This document shows positions 1-7,271 of a DNA stretch of 40,886 nt, piece by piece. Under the pieces are notes generated by a model, which saw only the letters and a program-made list of their open reading frames with translations, was not told the origin of the DNA and searched no databases. Each line of letters opens with the position of its first letter. Positions within the stretch are counted from its first letter, which is position 1. The position numbers and the translations under genes are program-made. Origin of the DNA: Fibrobacter sp. (GTDB lineage Bacteria > Fibrobacterota > Fibrobacteria > Fibrobacterales > Fibrobacteraceae); assembly GCA_012511955.1 (NCBI GenBank), contig JAAZFC010000014.1, positions 1-40,886 of the forward strand. Direction: 5' to 3'.

Positions 1-631
1 GTGTTTGCCTATCTTTTAATTCTAATATTTTGGGTATTACTCCCGATGTAGATATGGTGAGCTTTTTACGTCCTAAATTGAATAAACTTTGATCGTGTAG
101 GACTTTACAAGTTTGATGCACATTTTCAAAATTTTGTAATGGCTCGCCCATACCCATAAAAATCACATTAGTAATGGTGCGATTAATTTCTTTTAGCAGA
201 TTATTAGCTTGAATTATTTGCTCTAAAATTTCTCCCAAACTCAAATTGCGAATAAAACCCATTTTAGCTGTGCGGCAAAAAGTGCATCCCATGGCGCAAC
301 CAACTTGAGTGGAAACACATATAGACATGCGATTTTCTTTGGGAATAATTACTGTCTCAATAAACTTTTTGTCTGCTGTGCGGAAAGCTAACTTCATGGT
401 TCCATCACTAGAAACTTGTTTCTGATGTAAATCCATGGTCTTAACAGAAAACTGCTCTTTTAATTGTTCTCTTAATTCTAAGGGAAGATTTTCCATTTCA
501 TCAAAATTAAGTACTTGATGCTTAAAAATCCATTGCCTGATTTGTTCGCTGCGGTAAGATTTTTGCCCCACCGTAGCTAACCAGGTTTGCAATTCTTGTG
601 CACTAAGATTTTTAATATCAGAAATCGCCAC
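1..631 (-). CDS. rlmN: 23S rRNA (adenine-2503-C2)-methyltransferase RlmN, 3' part cut off
   Basis: Radical-SAM enzyme that methylates C2 of A2503 in 23S rRNA and often A37 of some tRNAs. Reading the minus strand from a GTG at 631 (an in-frame TAG lies three codons upstream) gives about 210 residues, open to the window edge. The radical-SAM cluster CAMGCTFC is at residues 112-119 (Cys112, Cys116, Cys119), followed by the SAM-binding GMGEPL motif near residue 164. The N-terminal RlmN region with its QIRQWIF-type segment is present. The C-terminal part, including the second catalytic cysteine, lies outside the window. It diverges from pyrF with about 80 bases between the starts. Family assignment is secure; RlmN versus the Cfr resistance branch cannot be fully settled without the C-terminus, but this N-terminal half reads as housekeeping RlmN. 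Confidence 0.93.
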   Translation of the reverse strand, partial: MAISDIKNLSAQELQTWLATVGQKSYRSEQIRQWIFKHQVLNFDEMENLPLELREQLKEQFSVKTMDLHQKQVSSDGTMKLAFRTADKKFIETVIIPKENRMSICVSTQVGCAMGCTFCRTAKMGFIRNLSLGEILEQIIQANNLLKEINRTITNVIFMGMGEPLQNFENVHQTCKVLHDQSLFNLGRKKLTISTSGVIPKILELKDRQT

Positions 632-711
632 GATGGGCTAAATATAGAAAATTCCACAAAATTCTGTTTTAATACTTTTACAAGGGGTGTTTTATATTTT
701 AGATTTAATCC

Positions 712-1572
712 ATGAGACAAAATTTTACTAACAAATTAAGTGCAAATATTAGTCGTTTTTCCAACCCAATATGTTTTGGAATGGACCCTGTTTTAGATTT
801 AATCCCCTGTGAGGGTTCAGGAGCAGAAAAAGTAAAAAGATTTTATTTAGATATACTAGAAGAAATGTTGCGCCGTAATGTTAAACCAGCGGCTATAAAG
901 CCTAATAGTGCTTATTATGAGAGTATTAGTATTGATGCCATAAAAGTTTTGCAAGAGCTAATTACAGCTTATGAAAGTGAAGGGATTTTATCTATTCTCG
1001 ATGCTAAAAGGGGAGATATTGGTAAGTCTTCCACCGCTTATGCTCAAGCGGCTTTTGATGTTTTTGGTGCCAGCGCTGTAACCGTTAGTCCTTGGATGGG
1101 GGCGGATTCTGTACAACCTTTTTTGCAAAATAGCGGTAAGGGAGTTTTTGTTTTGTTGCGCACCTCAAATATTGGGGCTGCTGATTTTCAAGACTTAAAT
1201 ATAGGTGACGGGGAACAAGCGTTTCACGCCGTAGCAAACAAATTATTAGAGTGGAATAATGGTGATTTAGGAGCAGTGGTTGGTGCTACAAATCCCACTG
1301 AGTTAGAGCGTATTACAGTTTTTTTTGTCAAGCAAAATAGTGAGATACCGTTTTTGATTCCAGGAGTTTCCATTCCAGGAGTGCCAGGACAGCAAGGTGG
1401 CGATGCGCATACAGTAATGCAAGCTTTGCGAGCTGGTGGTTCTAAACGAAACATACATTTGCTCAACAGCTCTAGTGGTTTAAGTTATGCATGGCAAGTG
1501 AAGGGAAAAGCAGATTTATACGCTTCAGCCACAGTGGATGCTTTGGAGCGTTTATGTGAAAGCATATTGTAA
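712..1572 (+). CDS. pyrF: Orotidine 5'-phosphate decarboxylase (type 2)
   Basis: Last step of UMP synthesis: decarboxylates OMP to UMP in the cytoplasm. The 286-residue length fits the longer type 2 (archaeal/mycobacterial-style) PyrF rather than the roughly 240-residue E. coli type. The catalytic Asp-x-Lys-x-x-Asp signature is at residues 97-102 (DAKRGD) with Lys99 as proton donor. The N-terminal substrate motif CFGMDP is at residues 21-26 and the phosphate-binding region PGVSIPGVPGQQGGD sits in the C-terminal third. The ATG at 712 has no clear Shine-Dalgarno sequence; an AT-rich TTTATATTTT element lies about 15-20 bases upstream. No other pyrimidine genes are in the window, so the gene appears to stand alone, followed by a small secreted protein. 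Confidence 0.93.
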   Translation: MRQNFTNKLSANISRFSNPICFGMDPVLDLIPCEGSGAEKVKRFYLDILEEMLRRNVKPAAIKPNSAYYESISIDAIKVLQELITAYESEGILSILDAKRGDIGKSSTAYAQAAFDVFGASAVTVSPWMGADSVQPFLQNSGKGVFVLLRTSNIGAADFQDLNIGDGEQAFHAVANKLLEWNNGDLGAVVGATNPTELERITVFFVKQNSEIPFLIPGVSIPGVPGQQGGDAHTVMQALRAGGSKRNIHLLNSSSGLSYAWQVKGKADLYASATVDALERLCESIL

Positions 1573-1620
1573 TCTTATGGCTTTGTTGTTATATTATTTT
1601 TAGTTAGATAAAGGAAGCTC

Positions 1621-1920
1621 ATGAAAAAAATATTATTCTTATTTATATTGGTTATGTTCACTCAACCAATTTTTGCCCAGCGTTATCCCATTGAGGATGA
1701 GTTTGAGCTTATGATGCTTTGCGTTGAAGGGAGCAATAAACACAAGTTCCGCAGTGAAAGACAGTTAATTGATTTTTGTGCTTGTTCCATTGAAGAAGCT
1801 CAAAAAAGAGTTAGTCATTCACAATTTAAAAGAGAGTTAAGGTCTAGAAAAGGTAAAAGAGGCGGAAATTCTTTTGAAGAACACTTTCAAAGAGCTGAAA
1901 GAAAATGCAGGCGTAGATAA
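1621..1920 (+). CDS. Small secreted protein of unknown function
   Basis: Not recognised as a named family. The 99-residue product begins with a classical signal peptide (KK, a run of Leu/Ile/Phe, then IFA before Gln20), so the mature part is about 80 residues in the periplasm or outside. The mature part has four cysteines (34, 53, 55 and 96), which could form two disulfides, and a strongly basic C-terminal half (RSRKGKRGG, then ERKCRRR at the end). The start ATG has a good ribosome binding site (AAGGAAG, about 6 bases upstream) and the gene ends in a clear intrinsic terminator at 1946-1973. It lies 48 bases after pyrF and may have its own AT-rich promoter (TTATATTATT). Periplasmic Cys-pair proteins of this size are common in Gram-negatives, but no function can be inferred. 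Confidence 0.75.
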   Translation: MKKILFLFILVMFTQPIFAQRYPIEDEFELMMLCVEGSNKHKFRSERQLIDFCACSIEEAQKRVSHSQFKRELRSRKGKRGGNSFEEHFQRAERKCRRR

Positions 1921-1945
1921 CAACTGCTGTTTTATTTGAGTTTAA

Positions 1946-1973
1946 GGTGCTCCATATTTGGAGTGCCTTTTTT
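1946..1973 (+). terminator. Intrinsic terminator after the small secreted gene
   Basis: Stem GGTGCTCC / GGAGTGCC (8 pairs including two G-U) with a 6-base loop ATATTT, followed by a run of six T. It ends two bases before the stop codon of the converging EAL-HDOD gene. Confidence 0.8.
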
Positions 1974-1974
1974 A

Positions 1975-3210
1975 TTATCCGTTCTGTTGAGCAAGACTTT
2001 CTACCCAATCCCACACTTCTAATAAAATTTGTTGTAACTGTTCTTCATTAATATTTAGTTTTTTCGCAGATTTAACAGCTTTTTCATATTGGTTTTGTTC
2101 TAATTCTTTACTAGTACAAAGTAAAGTGCCTAAAATTCCACTACGATTGATTAAGGCTTCTTCAACTTCTTTTTCTAAAGATATTTCGCTTATTATTTTG
2201 CTTAGTTCTACTTTATAAAGCGCATCCATTTGGGAAACCATGCCAGTTAAAAAAGCTTGGTCACTAAGTTTTGAGTTTCCAGGAATTTCCTTAGCCATAA
2301 GTTCCATGGTTCGCGCCCGCTGAGAAGCATTTAAAAACAAAGCGCTGCGAGCATTTTGCGAATCGTGGGCAAAAGTCATAATCATTAACCATTGTTGCAA
2401 CTTTTGCATTCCAATTAATGTCAAAGCTTGTCTAATGGAAGAAATTTCATTGCGCAAGCCGATGTTAACCGAGTTAATGAATTTTAGCAAGTTTAAGGTG
2501 ATTTCTGGTTGTTGCTTAAAGGCTTCTTCTAATTCCTCTATATCTGGGTCTTTTTGTATAAGATTTAATAGTTGTAAAATACATGCAGCCCTAGCATCGA
2601 TGCTATTGCCCTCGATAATTTCTGGTTTGGCAAAAAAGTATCCCTGAAAGAGGGAAAATCCATGTTTTGAGGTGTAGTTGAAATCCTCTTCATATTCAAC
2701 CTTTTCTGCTAAAAGTACGACTTTGTGATGGCTTAAATATTTGCTTGCCTCTGATATCTGTTGTGGGCTATTTAAAGTTAAATCCACTTTAATAAAATCA
2801 GTGAAAGGAATTATGTCTTGGAAGTGTTCTAAATTGTCGGGATTCAAAACAAAATCATCTAATGCAATTTTAAAGCCAGCTTCTTTAAGGCTTTTTATAG
2901 CGACTAAAACATTTTCGTCTATTTTTACATCTTCTAAAACTTCGATGACAAAGACATTGGGATCCAAAGCGTGAAGAGCGCCTTCAAGTAGCATGTTGCG
3001 GTCGCAATTGATAAAAGCTAAAGATTTACCGACGATTTTTTCGATGCCAATGCTGTTTACCGTGTTTACTATAACTTGTGCAGTAGCTTTGGTGGCATCG
3101 TCTATAACTGCCGCCTTAGCGTTGGCACTGCGAAATAACAATTCATAGGCAAAAATATTTTTTTCTTGGTCTAAAATAGGCTGTCTCGCCATATAAATTT
3201 TGTTTTGCAT
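1975..3210 (-). CDS. EAL-HDOD signalling protein (YuxH/CdgJ type)
   Basis: Two-domain cytoplasmic signalling protein of 411 residues. Residues 1-200 form a shortened EAL-like domain of the kind fused to HDOD: it opens with ARQPILD, and the EAL motif reads ELL (residues 23-25). It keeps ALDDF, has AEKVE in place of the active-enzyme AEGVE, and ends in QGYFFAKP. Residues about 200-395 form an HDOD domain (LLKFINSVN, IRQALTLIGMQKLQQWL). Characterised EAL-HDOD proteins usually lack c-di-GMP phosphodiesterase activity and act as regulators of motility or surface behaviour; loss of activity here is inferred from the altered motifs. The gene follows hisG with a 20-base gap, so the two are probably co-transcribed, although a functional link to histidine synthesis is not evident. 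Confidence 0.85.
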   Translation of the reverse strand: MQNKIYMARQPILDQEKNIFAYELLFRSANAKAAVIDDATKATAQVIVNTVNSIGIEKIVGKSLAFINCDRNMLLEGALHALDPNVFVIEVLEDVKIDENVLVAIKSLKEAGFKIALDDFVLNPDNLEHFQDIIPFTDFIKVDLTLNSPQQISEASKYLSHHKVVLLAEKVEYEEDFNYTSKHGFSLFQGYFFAKPEIIEGNSIDARAACILQLLNLIQKDPDIEELEEAFKQQPEITLNLLKFINSVNIGLRNEISSIRQALTLIGMQKLQQWLMIMTFAHDSQNARSALFLNASQRARTMELMAKEIPGNSKLSDQAFLTGMVSQMDALYKVELSKIISEISLEKEVEEALINRSGILGTLLCTSKELEQNQYEKAVKSAKKLNINEEQLQQILLEVWDWVESLAQQNG

Positions 3211-3230
3211 ACCCTATCCAGTGCCTAACA

Positions 3231-4073
3231 CTAAATTCTAGCGGTTTTTATGGAGGAGAGTAAAATTGATTTACACCCCAAATCCCACAGTTTATCCATA
3301 ATCAAATTCGCATCGTCTTTTTCTACCATAGCTTTTACTGCTACCCAATCAGGGTTATGAAGGCTAGAAATCGTAGGGCTTTCTAAACCAGGTGTGATTT
3401 CTCTAGCTTGGTCTATAAGTTTCACAGGAGCGTTATATTCAATCATCATATATGACATAGCTACCAGTTTACCTTCGATACGCCGAATAATAGTGCGTAC
3501 ATCGGGGTCATCAATTTTGTCGGGATGGGCAAAAAGGGCTGCATTGGATTGAAAAAGTTCTTCACCTAAAATCCGTAAACCTGCTTGTTTTAAGGTGCTA
3601 CCAGTTTCTACCACATCTACTACCGCATCGGCAATGCCTAGATTTACGGAAATTTCCACCGCTCCTTCTAGAACTACTAGTTCCATATCATTTTTATCAA
3701 AATGCTTTATTACAATATTGGGAAAACTAGTGGCAATACGCAAACTAGCTAGTTCTTCCAATGACTTATAAGAACTTTCGTTAGGTACTGCTGCGCAATG
3801 TCTGGATGCGCCAAAAGGCAAATCCAAAACTTTAATTGCAGGGCTATGGCTTTCAGCATTAAAATCTATACCAGTAATACCTGCGTCTATAATCCCGCGT
3901 CCTACATACATGGGAATATCGCTAGGACGCAAAAAGAAAAATTCAATATTGTTGGAGTTATCCACTGAACTAAGTGATTTTCGCTGTTTGCTAGCCTTGT
4001 ATCCACAAGCTTTTAGCAGTTCCATGGTGGGGTCAAAAAGCATACCTTTATTAGGTAGAGCTACTTTAATCAT
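3231..4073 (-). CDS. hisG: ATP phosphoribosyltransferase HisG, long form
   Basis: First, feedback-controlled step of histidine synthesis: ATP plus PRPP to phosphoribosyl-ATP. At 280 residues it is the long, self-sufficient form with a C-terminal regulatory domain (about residues 205-280, PF08029-like), so no HisZ partner is needed. The family signature region is visible around residues 137-160 (EISVNLGIADAVVDVVETGS), which binds the PRPP phosphate, and the N-terminus IKVALPNKGML is typical. The ATG start has a strong ribosome binding site (AAGGA). The upstream divergent region holds an inverted repeat at 4110-4147. hisE lies about 0.5 kb away on the same strand but is separated by an OsmC-like gene on the other strand, so the histidine genes are scattered rather than in one operon. 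Confidence 0.94.
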   Translation of the reverse strand: MIKVALPNKGMLFDPTMELLKACGYKASKQRKSLSSVDNSNNIEFFFLRPSDIPMYVGRGIIDAGITGIDFNAESHSPAIKVLDLPFGASRHCAAVPNESSYKSLEELASLRIATSFPNIVIKHFDKNDMELVVLEGAVEISVNLGIADAVVDVVETGSTLKQAGLRILGEELFQSNAALFAHPDKIDDPDVRTIIRRIEGKLVAMSYMMIEYNAPVKLIDQAREITPGLESPTISSLHNPDWVAVKAMVEKDDANLIMDKLWDLGCKSILLSSIKTARI

Positions 4074-4109
4074 ATTCCTTCCTATATCCGTGAGCTCACA
4101 AATTTAACA

Positions 4110-4147
4110 AATCATCAGAGAAATAATGCGTTTGGTCTCAGATGATT
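4110..4147. promoter_or_regulatory. Imperfect inverted repeat between hisG and the OsmC-like gene
   Basis: Arms AATCATCAGAG (4110-4120) and CTCAGATGATT (4137-4147) are reverse complements with one mismatch, separated by 16 bases. It sits in the 123-base divergent intergenic region, about 37 bases upstream of the hisG start and 50 bases upstream of the OsmC-like start. The size and position fit an operator or a hairpin at the 5' end of one of the two transcripts; there is no T-run. A -10-like TATACT (4173-4178) lies before the OsmC-like gene. Confidence 0.4.
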
Positions 4148-4196
4148 ACAAAGCGAAGAGCTATTTAATTATTATACTATAAAATTGAGGTAAAGC

Positions 4197-4622
4197 ATGA
4201 GCAAAGTTATAGAAATAAGAATTAAAGAAGAACAACCTTTTTATTTTAAAGGGATAAATTCAGATGGGACAGTTACTTACACCGATGCGGCGGGGTTCAA
4301 GGGCGTAGAAAACAGGTCATTTAAACCCATGGAAATGATTTTGCTAGGATTGGCGGGGTGTGCTTCTGTGGATGCTTTGGTGATTTTGAAGAAACAGCGT
4401 CAAAAAGTGGATGCCTATGAAGTGAGAGTCGCCGGTACTCGGGTCGATACAGTACCAGCAGTATATGAAGATATTAAACTGCATTTTAAACTTTGGGGGC
4501 GATTAGACGCCCAAAAAGTTGAGGCTGCCATTGCGTTGTCTATAGAAAAGTATTGTTCCGTGGCAACCATGCTCGAACGCGGAGGGGTGAAAATCAGTTG
4601 GACTAGCGAAGTCTGTTCATAA
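4197..4622 (+). CDS. OsmC/Ohr family protein
   Basis: Small cytoplasmic protein of 141 residues in the OsmC-like superfamily, whose characterised members reduce organic hydroperoxides with two reactive cysteines. Both cysteines are visible: one in LLGLAGCASVD (mid-protein helix) and one in KYCSVATML near the C-terminus. It resembles the YhfA/general OsmC branch more than Ohr, so the substrate is uncertain. Ribosome binding site GAGGTAAAGC precedes the ATG. The last 6 bases overlap the 3' end of hisE on the opposite strand, a convergent overlap. It diverges from hisG. Confidence 0.85.
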   Translation: MSKVIEIRIKEEQPFYFKGINSDGTVTYTDAAGFKGVENRSFKPMEMILLGLAGCASVDALVILKKQRQKVDAYEVRVAGTRVDTVPAVYEDIKLHFKLWGRLDAQKVEAAIALSIEKYCSVATMLERGGVKISWTSEVCS

Positions 4623-4877
4623 TTTGGCATAAACTTCTTGTAAATCCACATCTTTTTCAGCCATCATACAGGCTACATAATAGAGTACTTGGGAAAGTTC
4701 TAAGGCCAAGTCATCTTTACTTTCATAGCGCGCAGCCATCCATGATTCGGCGGCTTCTTCCACCAGCTTTTTGCCAATGCCATGGGCGCCTTGCTCAAAC
4801 AACTTGGTAGTAAAACTGCCTGCGGGCATTTCTTTTTTGCGGCTTTGCGCCAATGCAACAATTTCTTCAAAGGTCAT
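4617..4877 (-). CDS. hisE: Phosphoribosyl-ATP pyrophosphatase HisE
   Basis: Second step of histidine synthesis: hydrolyses phosphoribosyl-ATP to phosphoribosyl-AMP and pyrophosphate. It is a stand-alone HisE (86 residues), not the HisIE fusion. MazG-like metal-binding helices are recognisable: KLVEEAAESWMAA (EExxE type) and the DDLALELSQVLYYV segment. The ATG at 4877 is chosen over an in-frame GTG at 4898 because GGAG lies 6-7 bases upstream of the ATG. The GTG choice would overlap the preceding MurC-like gene; with the ATG, the gap to that gene's stop is 13 bases, so hisE is the last gene of the 8.9-4.6 kb minus-strand operon. Confidence 0.92.
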   Translation of the reverse strand: MTFEEIVALAQSRKKEMPAGSFTTKLFEQGAHGIGKKLVEEAAESWMAARYESKDDLALELSQVLYYVACMMAEKDVDLQEVYAKL

Positions 4878-4890
4878 ATTATCTCCACTT

Positions 4891-6288
4891 TTATACACAA
4901 GTATTACTGTCTTGTAAATTTAAGAATACTTTTTGGGCGAAATCGCCTAAACTAGGGTCTCTTGCGCCCATAAGTAAAATAGTATCTCCACTAAAAGCTT
5001 TTTGCACCATCATTTTAATAGCTTTTTGCCTTTGGGGAACATACACTGCATTTACGCCAAGTTTTTGTAAATCTTCCACCAAATCGGAGCTGCTAATATC
5101 AGTTTGGGCTGTACCCCCAGCATAATAAATATCAGAAATGTATAGCAAGTTTTCTTGAGATGGTTTTAGTAAGCTTTCCGCTAAAGCCTGTACCAGTTCC
5201 TGGCGCAAAAACTTGGTGGGCGCAAAGCCGTGGGGCTGATACCAGGCGATGATTTTACCAGGAGTGAAGTCTTGGCAAGCGTCAATGGAAGCGCTGATTT
5301 TCGCGGGGTTGTGGGCATAATCATCTATGACTTTTACCCCTTGGACGCTTCCCACCACTTGATGACGCCGATGAATGCCTCCCCAAGTGGCCAAAGCTTC
5401 GGCGGCGGTGCGCAAGTTTACCCCAGCTGCCACGGCGCAGGCCACTGCGGCTTGGGCATTCTCCATATTATGGCGGCCGGGAACCGGCGTAACTACCTTG
5501 ACTAGCTTTCCAAAACTCCGAATGCGAAATGAAATATTGGTATCTTCGGCTTTAAAATCTACACCCTGAAAGCCTTGCCAGCCTTCGCTACCAAATTCCC
5601 AAGCCTTGTCTCGGGAAAACTGCTTGGCATGTTCGTGATCGCCATTTACCACCAAAGTTTGCTTAGTGTTTGCGGCAAAAGTCTTAAAAAGCTCCACTAA
5701 TTCGGGGATCTCTTTGTGATCTTTGTCGAGGTTTAAAATCGCCCCTATTTCTGGGTGATAATTCACCAAACTACCATCGGACTCGTCGGCTTCTATGACT
5801 AGCCATTGCCCCATTCCCGCCACGCCATTACCTATGATACCAGTTTTTTCTAATTCGGATAAACCAGCTCCGGTTATTAGTGAAGGTTCTTGTTTGGCGT
5901 ACTTTAAAATATGCCAGACCATCCCTGTCACCGTGGATTTGCCACTGGTTCCAGCAATGGCAATGGTTTTATGCTTAGTGGTGATTTCTGCTAATAATTC
6001 TGCCCGATGCATTATGGGAATATTGAGTTCTTTAGCTTTAAGAATATCGGGATTATCATCTTCGATGGCAGTGCTAACTACCACGCATTGGGTTTCAGCG
6101 CTAATACCAGAGCCATCTTGGGGATAGCAGTAAATATTTTGCCCCGCCAACTTTTCTTGAATGGGACTAAGGCTAGAAAATTGGCGGTCTGAACCCGCTA
6201 CAAAATATGCTTTTTGGGCTAAAAATTGTGCGATGGCACTCATGCCTGAGCCCGCCACGCCTATGAAAAAATAGTTTTGATACTTCAT
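4891..6288 (-). CDS. Mur ligase family protein, MurC-like
   Basis: 465-residue ATP-dependent amide ligase of the Mur family, with the three expected parts. The N-terminal Rossmann-like domain binds UDP-sugar (GVAGSGMSAIAQFLA, residues about 10-24). The central ATPase has P-loop GTSGKSTVTGM near residue 114, acidic motif IEADESDGS and LNLDKDH. The C-terminal domain has DDYAHNPAKI and ends with LLMGARDPSLGDFA. The N-terminal motif and overall order match MurC (UDP-MurNAc + L-Ala) and Mpl. However, the P-loop GTSGKST differs from the usual MurC GTHGKTTT, and D/N-x-DH is followed by an unusual KEIPEL. It may be a second, diverged Mur ligase rather than the housekeeping MurC; no other mur/fts genes accompany it. 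Its start overlaps the RluD gene stop by 4 bases, indicating coupled translation. Confidence 0.75.
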   Translation of the reverse strand: MKYQNYFFIGVAGSGMSAIAQFLAQKAYFVAGSDRQFSSLSPIQEKLAGQNIYCYPQDGSGISAETQCVVVSTAIEDDNPDILKAKELNIPIMHRAELLAEITTKHKTIAIAGTSGKSTVTGMVWHILKYAKQEPSLITGAGLSELEKTGIIGNGVAGMGQWLVIEADESDGSLVNYHPEIGAILNLDKDHKEIPELVELFKTFAANTKQTLVVNGDHEHAKQFSRDKAWEFGSEGWQGFQGVDFKAEDTNISFRIRSFGKLVKVVTPVPGRHNMENAQAAVACAVAAGVNLRTAAEALATWGGIHRRHQVVGSVQGVKVIDDYAHNPAKISASIDACQDFTPGKIIAWYQPHGFAPTKFLRQELVQALAESLLKPSQENLLYISDIYYAGGTAQTDISSSDLVEDLQKLGVNAVYVPQRQKAIKMMVQKAFSGDTILLMGARDPSLGDFAQKVFLNLQDSNTCV

Positions 6289-7271
6289 GCTTCATCTCCA
6301 TATAAAGCGGCTTCGTTGCGCAGCAAATCTAAGGCGGCCAGTAAAGAATCTTCGGGTTCTAAGCTAAAAGACATGGATTCTTTAGTGCGCGGATGCTTAA
6401 AAGAAAGTTTGCAAGCCTGTAATTGCTGCACCGAACTTAATTTTAGCAAGCGCACTGCAGCTTGTCTGTCCAAAGGACCTATGCGATGTAAAGCGCACTG
6501 GCCTCCGTCGTAAACCGGATCGCCCACAATGGGGTGCCCAATATGGCGCAAATGTACGCGAATTTGGTGAGTGCGACCAGTTTCTAAATTAACTTTGAGT
6601 AATGAGGCAAAACGAAAGTTTTCCACTACTTGGTAATGACTAATAGCTTCTTTTCCCTTGGCAGAAACTCTCATACGGGTACGATTTTTCATGTCCCTGT
6701 CTATAGGAGCATTTATGCTTCCTTGAATTTCATGGGGATTTCCCCATACCAAGGCCAAATACTCTCTTTCCACACTGCGGGCTTCGAACTGCTGGGCTAA
6801 AGCGTAATGGGCCGCATCGTTGCGGGCGGCAACCAATAATCCACTGGTGTCTTTGTCTAAGCGATGTACAATTCCCGGTCGCAAAGGATTGTTTAGCTCC
6901 GAAAGATGTTTGTAGTGGTACAATAGCCCCGCTGCAAGGGTTACTTGAGGGGAACCACTACCCGGATGCACTAAAAGATTGCGCTGTTTATTTACTACAA
7001 TAATATCATCGTCTTCATAAATGATATTTAAAGGCACAAATTCTGGTTTTAGTGTGGTATCGGGCTTTTGAGGCAGAGAAAGCACAGAAATATGCATTTC
7101 ATCATCTAAAAGAAAGTTTTTAGCAATGTTTTCACCGTTTACCAACACTTGTTTTTGGGCAATAAGCTTTTGAATATCAGTGCGGGAAAATTCTTTTAAA
7201 AAAGTTTGCAAGAACTTATCTATGCGTTGCCCTTTGTGTTCGCTTTCGGTTTGTATGGAAATTTGTTTCAT
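6285..7271 (-). CDS. rluD: RluD-family 23S rRNA pseudouridine synthase
   Basis: Converts uridines to pseudouridine in helix 69 of 23S rRNA if it is a true RluD. It has an N-terminal S4 RNA-binding domain (residues about 14-60: RIDKFLQTFLKEF to VLVNGE), then the RluA/RluD catalytic domain. Catalytic Asp139 lies in HRLDKDTSGLL (residues 136-146), and ETGRTHQIRVHLRHIGHPIVGD, split across the C-terminal half, is characteristic of the family. The 328-residue length matches E. coli RluD (326). RluC/RluD cannot be separated by eye, but S4 plus this motif set favours RluD. Four-base overlaps with the genes on both sides (7268-7271 and 6285-6288) place it in the middle of a translationally coupled operon. 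Confidence 0.88.
   Translation of the reverse strand: MKQISIQTESEHKGQRIDKFLQTFLKEFSRTDIQKLIAQKQVLVNGENIAKNFLLDDEMHISVLSLPQKPDTTLKPEFVPLNIIYEDDDIIVVNKQRNLLVHPGSGSPQVTLAAGLLYHYKHLSELNNPLRPGIVHRLDKDTSGLLVAARNDAAHYALAQQFEARSVEREYLALVWGNPHEIQGSINAPIDRDMKNRTRMRVSAKGKEAISHYQVVENFRFASLLKVNLETGRTHQIRVHLRHIGHPIVGDPVYDGGQCALHRIGPLDRQAAVRLLKLSSVQQLQACKLSFKHPRTKESMSFSLEPEDSLLAALDLLRNEAALYGDEA

Noticed and set aside
3280-3300. Possible DnaA boxes (TTATCCATA at about 3292; similar single sites near 3960, 8690, 31320 and 38393)
   Set aside because: They are single, imperfect, spread across coding regions and not clustered, so no origin is supported.
4089-4100. Short palindrome GTGAGCTCAC upstream of hisG as a second CRP-type site
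   Set aside because: The spacing between half-sites is wrong for CRP (no N6 centre), so it is only a short palindrome.
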